In this document: positions 45,935 through 53,368 of the stretch, piece by piece
Numbering within the stretch: position 1 is the first letter of the stretch
Layout of the letters: every line of letters starts with the position of its first letter
Assembly: GCA_029242545.1 (NCBI GenBank)
Contig: JAQWTV010000159.1
Coordinates: 1 to 64,000 of the forward strand
DNA from: Roseibacillus sp.
GTDB lineage: Bacteria; Verrucomicrobiota; Verrucomicrobiia; Verrucomicrobiales; Akkermansiaceae
Direction of reading: 5' to 3'
DNA length: 64,000 bases
Program-made: the position numbers and the translations under genes
Notes under the pieces: generated by a model
Database searches by the model: none
Seen by the model: only the letters and a program-made list of their open reading frames with translations
What the model was told of the DNA's origin: nothing

Positions 45935-47323
45935 CTATGTGAGGGATTGATGACAGCGCTCCTTGAATTCAAGAAAGCGATCCCGGTAGTAGTTCTCTCT
46001 ACCGCCCCTGGGCTCTACCACCCAAGCCATTTTTACCATCTTGCGAGACCAGTTCCCAACAGGATCATGATGGAATCCAGCTGCCGCTAGGATTGCGGCT
46101 CCCATTGCCGAGTGGGGGTGCGCTGGTATCTTGATGGACTTGGATAGTAAATCAGCGCGCACCTGAAGGCTCTGTCGACTTCGAGCTCCTCCCCCGGTCG
46201 CATAGACGCTTCCTCCGACAATTCCCCCAAGAGATTCAATCAGCTCGAATACCATGGCCTCAAGGCATGCCATTCCCTCCAGGCATCCCAAGAAAAACCC
46301 TACTTCATCATCTTCCTCACCACAGGAAAAGGGCTTGAAGGAAGAACTGGCGAACGGGAGGCGCTCACCCTGCCTGACTGAAGGGTAGATAAGATGGCTA
46401 GTCTCTTCCTGTTCCAGTGCACGCATTTCTATTTCCTCGATCCGATTCCCGAAACGCCGGCGCACTATTTCTCCACCGGCATTCGATGCCCCACCGGGCA
46501 ACCACGAACCATCCGGATGCCGGTGGCAATAGATTCTCCCGTGGGGATCTTCGATTTTTTTCGCGCTTAGTCCCTTGAAGGCCATCGTTGTCCCAACGGT
46601 TGTTGACCAGTCCCCCGGACTGGCAGCTCCAGAGGCGTAAAATGCTGCATTCGAATCGGTCGCCCCACTCACAAGTGCTACCTCACGAGGCAATCGCCAT
46701 CGCCTGCGGTGCTTTTCACTCAGGAATCCGAACCTCTCGCCCGGAGCCACCACCTCGGGCAGATTGAGATCTTCCAGACTCCCGGGCCACTTTCCAAGAG
46801 CAGGATCAAAGCCCGTCTTCATTGCATTAGTAAAATCCGTTGGAATCCCCGGAGTATCTGCCAGCCAGCTGTTGACGAAGTCAGCCGCATGAAGAAACAG
46901 CACGTCTTCCGGTAGATCCAGGTTGTTATGCATCCATCGAATTTTAGGCAGGGAGAAAGTCGGAGAGCACATTCCTCCAAACACTTCACCGCAGCCGGCC
47001 GCTTCCTCCGTGGCACGCATATCATCATACAACAGAGCCATCCCGAGTGGATTGCCCTCCGGGCACACCGGGAGAACCGTCCCCGAGGTGCTGTCCACTG
47101 CGATCGCGTGCAGATCACGATTAGCAGGATCAGAAAACAAGTGATCCATGGCGCCCTCCAGTGCGAGAACCCATTCTCTGGGGTTTTGCTCCGAGCGACC
47201 GGCCTCCCGTGCTAAATTGCGATTCCCCAGTTCCTGAGAACTTTCCGACCGGATAGTGCCATCGTCCTCCACGAGAAGACAACGCACTCCACCAGTGCCC
47301 AGATCAATTCCAAGAAAACCCAT
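45935..47323 (-). CDS. FGGY-family carbohydrate kinase
   Basis: A 462-residue kinase. It begins with the phosphate loop LGIDLGTGGVRCLLVEDDG; GATDSNAAFYASG, and the GGGARSRQSLQVRADLL motif near the C-terminus fit the FGGY fold. It phosphorylates a sugar or polyol; the aldolase gene upstream suggests a ketose such as rhamnulose, fuculose or xylulose, but specificity is not readable. The gene follows the aldolase by 24 bases and precedes the HAD phosphatase by four. Confidence 0.88.
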   Translation of the reverse strand: MGFLGIDLGTGGVRCLLVEDDGTIRSESSQELGNRNLAREAGRSEQNPREWVLALEGAMDHLFSDPANRDLHAIAVDSTSGTVLPVCPEGNPLGMALLYDDMRATEEAAGCGEVFGGMCSPTFSLPKIRWMHNNLDLPEDVLFLHAADFVNSWLADTPGIPTDFTNAMKTGFDPALGKWPGSLEDLNLPEVVAPGERFGFLSEKHRRRWRLPREVALVSGATDSNAAFYASGAASPGDWSTTVGTTMAFKGLSAKKIEDPHGRIYCHRHPDGSWLPGGASNAGGEIVRRRFGNRIEEIEMRALEQEETSHLIYPSVRQGERLPFASSSFKPFSCGEEDDEVGFFLGCLEGMACLEAMVFELIESLGGIVGGSVYATGGGARSRQSLQVRADLLSKSIKIPAHPHSAMGAAILAAAGFHHDPVGNWSRKMVKMAWVVEPRGGRENYYRDRFLEFKERCHQSLT

Positions 47324-47347
47324 CGATGCGCGGTGGCATTGACACCT

Positions 47348-48109
47348 TTAAAGATTCAACTGCTTCTGCCGGTAGACTTCGTCAGGTCTCCCAGCGATAC
47401 GCTCGATCTGGTCCCGCGGCAGGAATACCGGACCGCCGAGAGATGCTGCGCCCTCAAAGATATTCGCAGCCTTGTCCGCCATAAATGTACAAGCGAGCAC
47501 AGCATCAGCTGTTTTTCCGAGACCGATGATCCCATGATTTTCTAACAAAATTAACCGCGGAGCCTCTCCATGCTCCTGGATATATTCCCGCGTCTCTCTC
47601 TGAATCCCACGCGCAAGCGGAAGGCCTGGGTCACAATTCTCCACAAATACTGAGGCCCGCCCACAACATACAATCTCATCGGGAAACATACGATTCTCTG
47701 CGAAGTCACGCGCCCTTTTACTGCATAGAATCTTGTTGGCCGCCTCTGAGTGACAATGGCCCACGAAATCTACCCCATCGAGGGATAGAAGCCATGCATG
47801 AAACATGGTCTCGATACTCGGCTTTTTCGCGCCTGGATCGCATCTGCTCGCCTGGAGGATCTCATCAACCTCCTCATTTGAAAACAGCCTCTCACTGTCC
47901 TCCATGAGCGTGAGCACCTTGCTCGAGAGACAGCGAGTTACCTGATCGCTCCGCAGATTCTCTAGACATGAGCCGCTGGCCTTGACCAGGAATTCATCCT
48001 CAGAAATGCGAGCTGAGGTGTTGCCCTCACCGAGGATGGCGAGTCGACGATCTTCTCTCCCAATCTCATGCGAGAGCCTCAACAACTCTTCCAATGGCAT
48101 ATTATTCAT
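47348..48109 (-). CDS. Class II aldolase/adducin family protein (fuculose-phosphate aldolase-like)
   Basis: Cleaves a phosphorylated ketose. From ATG 48109 the protein has 253 residues, the usual length for this family; an in-frame ATG at 48241 would add 44 residues without homology. The substrate loop is AILGEGNTSARI, the zinc ligands are GHCHSEAANK and the ENHGIIGLG motif, as in L-fuculose- and L-ribulose-phosphate aldolases. No SD is evident. The downstream kinase and phosphatase complete a catabolic or salvage module. Cytoplasmic. Confidence 0.82.
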   Translation of the reverse strand: MNNMPLEELLRLSHEIGREDRRLAILGEGNTSARISEDEFLVKASGSCLENLRSDQVTRCLSSKVLTLMEDSERLFSNEEVDEILQASRCDPGAKKPSIETMFHAWLLSLDGVDFVGHCHSEAANKILCSKRARDFAENRMFPDEIVCCGRASVFVENCDPGLPLARGIQRETREYIQEHGEAPRLILLENHGIIGLGKTADAVLACTFMADKAANIFEGAASLGGPVFLPRDQIERIAGRPDEVYRQKQLNL

Positions 48110-48230
48110 GATCTCTCTGACCGAGGATGGGCCGGTGAGCGAAGAACCCAACCATAAATCTTCCTGAAGTCTCCGCGGGATTTCCCACGCAGATTTCTGA
48201 ACCAACGGAGGTTTTCCGGTCCAGACGATA
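48110..48230. other. Intergenic stretch, no gene seen
   Basis: Between the small ORF and the aldolase start there are 121 bases with no convincing gene, promoter or hairpin. If the aldolase started at 48241, the region would be coding. Together with the small ORF it fills the 346-base gap between the aldolase and the thioesterase. Confidence 0.5.
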
Positions 48231-48443
48231 CTAGTCCTCATAGTTCGATCCAAATGCACCAATGCCTTTTGTCCGGTCTTTTGCGACACCAATCCCAGCT
48301 GCTGCCATCTGAACAGGGGTAAAGCTTAGCATGCCAGACGGGATTCCATGAGTAGCAGGCACGTCCTCCTTCGAATTCAACAGTAGCGCTGCAAGGGAAA
48401 GCGCCGACGTTGTCAGAACTACGTAACGATCCTTTTTCCCAAT
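48231..48443 (-). CDS. Possible small secreted or membrane protein with no canonical start
   Basis: A 72-codon open stretch after the thioesterase stop (TAG 48458-48456), in the same frame and ending in TAG at 48233-48231. It has no ATG, GTG or TTG in its first 20 codons; an ATT at 48443 would give 70 residues, with AGGGA nine bases upstream. The residues read like a signal peptide: IGKKDRYVVLTTSALSLAAL then LLNSKEDVP, followed by GMLSFTPVQMAAAGIGVAKD and KGIGAFGSNYED. A CTG at 48416 is another start. G and A are favoured in first codon position. It may be a short gene with rare start or a remnant. No family recognised. Confidence 0.4.
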   Translation of the reverse strand: MGKKDRYVVLTTSALSLAALLLNSKEDVPATHGIPSGMLSFTPVQMAAAGIGVAKDRTKGIGAFGSNYED

Positions 48444-48455
48444 AACAATGGATCC

Positions 48456-48905
48456 CTACTGGGATGAACTTCCGCTGCTTAGGTGGGGCTCTATCAGAGC
48501 GCACATCTCTAGAGGAATTTTTCTGGGCCTTCCGGTCTCAATGTCTACGAGCACCCACTCCGTTTCACCCTCAGCGACCTGAAGATCTCCGGCCTCAAAT
48601 TGATAGCCCCTGTGGGAGCGCGCGCCCCTCAATGAGGAAATCCATGTCTTCAGGGTCAGGCGGTCCCTCTCAAGGACAGGCCGAAGATATTCAATCCGAT
48701 GCGACCGCGCCACCCAGGTCGCGCCCAGTAACGCTGTGATATCAGGCCCTCCGAGGGCTTCGAAATGCAACAGGGCGATTTCATTCATCCATTGCAGATA
48801 GGCGACGTTGTTTACATGACCGTTCCCGTCTATGGCCTCAGCGGGCACCTCGATGGAGCACTGGTATACTTTGCCACGAAGCATACCCGGAAGCGGATCA
48901 CTCAT
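48456..48905 (-). CDS. Acyl-CoA thioesterase, hotdog fold (4HBT/YbgC-like)
   Basis: A 149-residue cytoplasmic protein. The hotdog catalytic motif is AIDGNGHVNNVAYLQWMNEI, in which the Asp precedes GHVNNxxY as in the 4-hydroxybenzoyl-CoA thioesterase family. TWVARSHRIEYLRPV and LVDIETGRPRKIP match the later strands. It hydrolyses an acyl-CoA of unknown chain. The gene is the first of the minus-strand cluster leading to the aldolase. Start at ATG 48905 has no good SD; ATG at 48884 is an alternative. Confidence 0.88.
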   Translation of the reverse strand: MSDPLPGMLRGKVYQCSIEVPAEAIDGNGHVNNVAYLQWMNEIALLHFEALGGPDITALLGATWVARSHRIEYLRPVLERDRLTLKTWISSLRGARSHRGYQFEAGDLQVAEGETEWVLVDIETGRPRKIPLEMCALIEPHLSSGSSSQ

Positions 48906-49059
48906 AAAATTCAGATCCTATGGCCATCTAACCAGAATACCAGACCCTCTCTTACCACAATTCAGGTTGACCGGAAGCCCGAGAGGGCCTATTACCCGCC
49001 CCCCCACGGGAATTTCCCTGACCGAACTCCATTCCGATATGCGCACGAAGAGAAAGTTC

Positions 49060-49233
49060 ATGAAGACGCATCTTACCCGCCCTCGTAAGGGTGGGGCTGC
49101 GAGGCGTCGCCGTCAGGCAGATCATCGCAAGCGCCTCGTCGCTCTCGGAGTCGATCAGGCAGCCGTGGATGGAATGAACCAAAAAGAGGTTCGTACCATG
49201 CTCAAGTATCCCGCGAAGATCGGGAAAAGCTGA
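49060..49233 (+). CDS. Small basic protein, 57 residues, unknown
   Basis: From ATG 49060 with AGAGAAAG just upstream; ATG 49039 is in frame and gives 64 residues. About a third of residues are Arg or Lys, concentrated in HLTRPRKGGAARRRRQADHR, followed by KRLVALGVDQAAVDGMNQKE. That second half looks like a small helical region. The charge suggests nucleic-acid or ribosome binding, but no family is recognised. A perfect terminator 54 bases downstream strongly supports a real, highly transcribed gene. Confidence 0.72.
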   Translation: MKTHLTRPRKGGAARRRRQADHRKRLVALGVDQAAVDGMNQKEVRTMLKYPAKIGKS

Positions 49234-49286
49234 GCCACCCTACCTTTGACTCAGTCAGCTCTCAGAGGGTCTCACTATTTTCAATT

Positions 49287-49315
49287 GTCCGCATCTTAAG
49301 ATGCGGACTTTTTTT
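49287..49315 (+). terminator. Rho-independent terminator of the small basic protein gene
   Basis: Perfect nine-base stem GTCCGCATC (49287-49295) and GATGCGGAC (49300-49308) with loop TTAA, then seven T (49309-49315). The direction fits the plus strand only. Confidence 0.92.
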
Positions 49316-49354
49316 GGGCTGAATCACTCATGATCTACAAACAGGCGTGGCCCA

Positions 49355-50029
49355 TCATCTGACTTCTGCAAGCCTCGGTTTCCTCACCACAAAACAGGCG
49401 AGGAAAAGCCCCATCATGAATCCGCCAAGGTGTGCCCCATACGCAATATTGACTTCAGCGCGCTCCATGAGGCGATAGTAATCAAATGAGATCCCGACTA
49501 CGGTCAGGATCCCAAGATTGGCCGGGGGAACAGGGCGGGCCAGCGGGAAGACACATGGATCGGGCAAACGCCAGCGCACCGCCATTCCGAGATATAGTCC
49601 CTCGAAACCCATAACCACTCCAGAGGCTCCAAGTAAGTAGTGCCTCTCAAACGGATTAAGAAAAACATGCCCCAACGATCCTGCAACCGCTGTCAGGAGG
49701 CACACTACCACCATCCAGCGGGACCCTAGAAGCTCCACCGCCAATGCCGCAAAGATCCAGAGGAACAATAGATTGAATACTAAATGCCCGACATCTCCAT
49801 GCATCATGGCATTGGTGACCAAGGTGGAGAAGGTTGATACGTCGCTGATTGTTGCCTCTCCGGAGCGAACTGCCTGCCAGCTGGTAGTGATCTCCTTCGG
49901 GACAACCATGAAGCGCTCATCAGATCCATCTGGACCGAAAGTCTGAAGGCCCAGGATCAGACACATTACGAGGATCAGAAGCAAAAGCAGCCACTGCTCC
50001 CGAACTACCTTGTGCTGATACCATTTCAT
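49355..50029 (-). CDS. Rhomboid-family intramembrane serine protease
   Basis: From ATG 50029 the product is 224 residues with six hydrophobic helices. The catalytic pair is Ser in LLGASGVVMGF (GASG) and His in AYGAHLGGFMMG; HGDVGHLVFNLLFLW is the conserved HxxxH-type and N-containing helix 2. Rhomboids cut membrane proteins within the bilayer; substrates are unknown here. The extracytoplasmic loop L1 (ITTSWQAVRSGEATISDV) is short. ATG 50074 would extend by 15 residues. Confidence 0.92.
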   Translation of the reverse strand: MKWYQHKVVREQWLLLLLILVMCLILGLQTFGPDGSDERFMVVPKEITTSWQAVRSGEATISDVSTFSTLVTNAMMHGDVGHLVFNLLFLWIFAALAVELLGSRWMVVVCLLTAVAGSLGHVFLNPFERHYLLGASGVVMGFEGLYLGMAVRWRLPDPCVFPLARPVPPANLGILTVVGISFDYYRLMERAEVNIAYGAHLGGFMMGLFLACFVVRKPRLAEVR

Positions 50030-50324
50030 CCTGAGGAACCTTAACCCAAACACCTCGATTTGACGAGCGGGCAAGGAAGCATTTCATCTCCCCTCCCTCT
50101 ATCCAGAGAGCCTCATTTCCTTTCGGTAAGTGCTTCAATCCGTACCCATGAAATGCGGATCGGAACGTTCAAAGAGCATGAAAGCCTTTCATTGAGGCCC
50201 TAACTGACTTGTTCTCCCCCAGCTAAGATCTGCCTTACTCAAAAGGCCGAGTCTGACGCAGGGAGAGACAACATTTCAGGCTTTAGCCCCCGCAGCAGAA
50301 TTTCGGAAAGGGACTCAACCCTCC
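50030..50324. other. Intergenic region, nothing recognised
   Basis: This stretch of 295 bases between the rhomboid and the TPR-type gene was read on both strands. No tRNA-like cloverleaf, convincing ORF, terminator or repeat was found. It probably carries the rhomboid promoter. Confidence 0.5.
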
Positions 50325-52112
50325 TCATTCCAGAGTGAACAGCGAACGACCTCCGACTGGAATGGTACCATTCCAGCGCAGAATCAGTGTGTCATGACGC
50401 TCCCAGCATAGATTATAGGATGAAGAATTTGCGATCCTGCCATCGATTCTTACATCGGGCAGGCCCACAAACCCGGGTAACACGAACTTTATCACGGGGT
50501 CAACACGATCGTAGGCCCCAGCACGAAACTCTACCGCTCTTGTGCCCCTTACTACATGGCACCCCTCACCTTCGTTATAACCATCAGAATTGAGGTCTCC
50601 CGGCTCATCGGTGACTAGATTTCCACCCTGAGCAATCAGCTCCGCCGGATCCTGATAAGCACCTCGATATTTCTCCGCGAGATCTGGTTTCTCGAGAAAG
50701 GATGGCGTGATCCGGAGCTGCACAGCCACCCTGCCACCCTTCCCGCATTGTTCACAGGAAACTTTCCTGCGCATAGAGAGTCTCGGATCGAGAGGCACAT
50801 GGGTAATAAGACGCGCTCCTGCCTGACCTGGCAACAGGAGCAAGTCATCTGGAACCAACCAGTAACTCGCGGGAAGAGGCACCCTCGATAACAGTAGGTG
50901 CCGCCCCTCGAAAGCGGCCCCGGCTTTCACTGGCAGATTCCCCTCGGGACTTATGACCTGCCAACCATTGGGATTGCCAAAGAAGGGAGTGGTGAGCAGG
51001 AGCGCCATTCCAGGTTCAGGCGGCCCTGTCTCCTCTGCCCTGATGAAAACGAAAATCTGGCCACTCGGGTAAATCGTGTATTCCTCAAGCCTTGGGGAAG
51101 GGAGAGACAAATTGCGCCGCTGAAAACGAACCCGCGCAGACGAACTCTCAAGAAGCTCAATCATTGCCGGGACAGGCACAGGAATTCTGGAGGAATCAAT
51201 GACCTCCAGAAGAGACCCGCCTTGCAGTAAGTTCACAGTCCTGAAAGGATCCTTTTGGAGATTAAACCAATGGGTCACTACCTGCCCCTTCTCCGCAAGG
51301 CGCAGTTTATCCTCACCCTTGCTCGCAGAGATTCGGAATTCGAAGCACCCGGGCGATTCCACGGAGAGGCAACTCGGCTCATCCCGGATAATTAGGCCCG
51401 TCACACTACTCTGGCTCAGGACCCGGCCCTCTATGAAAGCCTCCGCCACTTTAAAATGCCGGGAATCTAGCTGAGGGTCGTGCCGGATCTCCTCCAGCAG
51501 GCTCACCGCCCAGTCCCGCTCACCAATCCCCATGTATATTTTTGCCAGCTGAGCCTTCTGATAGGCCCGCAGACCTGCCCACTCTGCTGAACGCAATTCT
51601 GGCAAGCTCTCAGTGAGAATCTTGATGGCTCGCCGTCCTTGGCCTGCCCCCGACAGTAGCTCAGCCATTGCGAGGCGCACTTCCGCTCGCAGCCGAACAT
51701 AACCATTTCTGACATCAATAATCTTGAGAACCTCCCTCAGTTGACGAATCGATTCTTCTCTACTTTCCTCCTCGGGCGATATTTTCGCACGTTCTAGAGC
51801 AATAGCAGCCAACCAGAACTCGCGGTCACGCGCCAAGAGCTCGTTATCGTCCACTAGAGAGACAATGAGACGTAAGGCTGCAGTACCTTCACCGAGACCA
51901 GCGGAAGCCCTAAAAAATCCAAGCATCGCATGAGGCCGCAAATAGTCCGGCCCAGTCTCAACAACAATCTTGTAGAGGCTCCGAGCCTTCCCCCACTGGC
52001 GCTCCTCCAACTTTTGTTCAGCTGCGAGATATCCTCCCAACTCCTGAGCCTCCCCCAAGCCGCAGCTGAGCAAGACGCATAACCAAACTGCTCCCCCTCT
52101 TCTTTTCGCCAT
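50325..52112 (-). CDS. Exported TPR-like protein, unknown function
   Basis: From ATG 52112 (AAGGA eight bases upstream), 595 residues with a signal peptide (MAKRRGGAVWLCVLLSCGLG). Residues about 30-240 are alternating helices like tetratricopeptide repeats (LEERQWGKARSLYKIVVE, RLRAEVRLAMAELLSG, LAKIYMGIGERDWAVSLL). The rest is beta-rich, with a calcium-like DLNSDGYNEGEG loop, a CEQCGKG Cys pair and a C-terminal strand region. It starts 27 bases after the stop of the upstream toroid gene, so the two form an operon. Confidence 0.6.
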   Translation of the reverse strand: MAKRRGGAVWLCVLLSCGLGEAQELGGYLAAEQKLEERQWGKARSLYKIVVETGPDYLRPHAMLGFFRASAGLGEGTAALRLIVSLVDDNELLARDREFWLAAIALERAKISPEEESREESIRQLREVLKIIDVRNGYVRLRAEVRLAMAELLSGAGQGRRAIKILTESLPELRSAEWAGLRAYQKAQLAKIYMGIGERDWAVSLLEEIRHDPQLDSRHFKVAEAFIEGRVLSQSSVTGLIIRDEPSCLSVESPGCFEFRISASKGEDKLRLAEKGQVVTHWFNLQKDPFRTVNLLQGGSLLEVIDSSRIPVPVPAMIELLESSSARVRFQRRNLSLPSPRLEEYTIYPSGQIFVFIRAEETGPPEPGMALLLTTPFFGNPNGWQVISPEGNLPVKAGAAFEGRHLLLSRVPLPASYWLVPDDLLLLPGQAGARLITHVPLDPRLSMRRKVSCEQCGKGGRVAVQLRITPSFLEKPDLAEKYRGAYQDPAELIAQGGNLVTDEPGDLNSDGYNEGEGCHVVRGTRAVEFRAGAYDRVDPVIKFVLPGFVGLPDVRIDGRIANSSSYNLCWERHDTLILRWNGTIPVGGRSLFTLE

Positions 52113-52139
52113 CTCAGACATCCTTCTCTCGCGGGAGTA

Positions 52140-53159
52140 TTACGGATTTTTTTCCACGATGATTGACTGAAGAAGTGCCAGCGTCGCCCAACTTCCGGCC
52201 GCCATAGAGATAAACTGGTCCTTCCCGTGAGGATAACCGCTCTCATAATATTTCTGGAATGGCTTACTGCGGCTCTTAACACGCCATGATCCGTCATCAT
52301 GCTGGGTATCGAGGAGGAATCGAACCCCTCGTCGATAGCCTTTATCCATATCCGTGAAAATCCCCTCACGTCGCAGGGCAAAGAGAACAGACCCCGTGGC
52401 GTAAGGATCACTTTGCTGGCTCTTCCCGGGCAACTGCGCCCACCCTCCATCACTTCGCTGCAACTGGAGCAAATCTCCCGCCGCCTCGGCCGCCTTCTCA
52501 CTGGCTCCTAACTGCCCAAGACCAAGGATTTGGAAGACCCGTTCTTCCGTCTCCCTTGGCTTTGTCTGCAACAGCCATTCCCTAGCTTTTTTCTGCCTTT
52601 CCGCGATTCGGCGAGCCTGCTCCTCCGTGCCGAACCGGTCAATAGCCTCGAGAGCGAGATAGGTCGCGGTGAACGGGCTGAACTCCGTGGGAGGACGGTT
52701 CGTGTTACTCTTCCAATGATCCGCCTTCTCGTCTCGCACAAGATACCCACTCACGATCCCGGTAATCTCATCTGGTTTCCACCCTGCTTCCTTAAGCATC
52801 CAAAGCGCATACCCCGCTCTGGTAAATCCACCTCCCTGACCTCTTCCATCAAGATAACGTTCCTTCCCCACTTTCAAATCCGCCAAGGTATGCTCCAGCT
52901 GCTCCCGGATGTTATTCTCATCGATAATGAATCCACGTCGGCGAGCCTCAACAAGAGCGACCACCGGCATCGCGTGCCCATGACAGGTAAAGCAACCCCG
53001 GTGCTCACTGGTTCCGATTGTGGTTTTTTCAAGAAGCGGGATGGACTTCTTGATCGCAGATCTCACTTCCTCCACAGGCAGCTCGCTTTCTGCACCTGCT
53101 AGCCCACTCCCAAGCGAGAGGGCCAGCAGAGACATTCGAAATCGCGCTCTTATTCTCAT
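52140..53159 (-). CDS. Exported terpene-cyclase-type toroid protein with heme c motif
   Basis: From ATG 53159 (339 residues) with signal peptide (MRIRARFRMSLLALSLGSGL). A CxxCH heme-binding motif, CFTCHGH, lies near residue 55. The rest matches prenyltransferase/squalene-oxidase repeats (alpha/alpha toroid): LQLQRSDGGWAQLP, SVLFALRREG, FLLDTQHDDGSWRV, and a QFISMAAGSWATLALL helix. The repeats contain the QxxDGxW pattern of QW motifs. It is probably a periplasmic c-type cytochrome-like scaffold, not a cyclase. The TPR-like gene follows. Confidence 0.75.
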   Translation of the reverse strand: MRIRARFRMSLLALSLGSGLAGAESELPVEEVRSAIKKSIPLLEKTTIGTSEHRGCFTCHGHAMPVVALVEARRRGFIIDENNIREQLEHTLADLKVGKERYLDGRGQGGGFTRAGYALWMLKEAGWKPDEITGIVSGYLVRDEKADHWKSNTNRPPTEFSPFTATYLALEAIDRFGTEEQARRIAERQKKAREWLLQTKPRETEERVFQILGLGQLGASEKAAEAAGDLLQLQRSDGGWAQLPGKSQQSDPYATGSVLFALRREGIFTDMDKGYRRGVRFLLDTQHDDGSWRVKSRSKPFQKYYESGYPHGKDQFISMAAGSWATLALLQSIIVEKNP

Positions 53160-53368
53160 CTCATTTTCTGTGGAGAGCGGTGACAGCCCAGCCCTCCCCC
53201 AAGGACTCCTCCGTATTACCAATCGACATTCTTCCTCCAGATCATATCGCTCAGAAGACCACCTGTCACCACGCAACCTGTCGAATTACAGAACTTCCAT
53301 CCTTGTCGCACAGGAAGGACCTACTGCGCTTGTCCAAAACGGAATGGTCTGCTCTTCTGAGCACAGTC

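Noticed and set aside
48238-48504. Cys/Trp-rich 88-codon minus-strand frame in the aldolase-thioesterase gap
   Set aside because: It overlaps the end of the thioesterase and the better-looking small ORF in another frame; composition is unlike a real protein.
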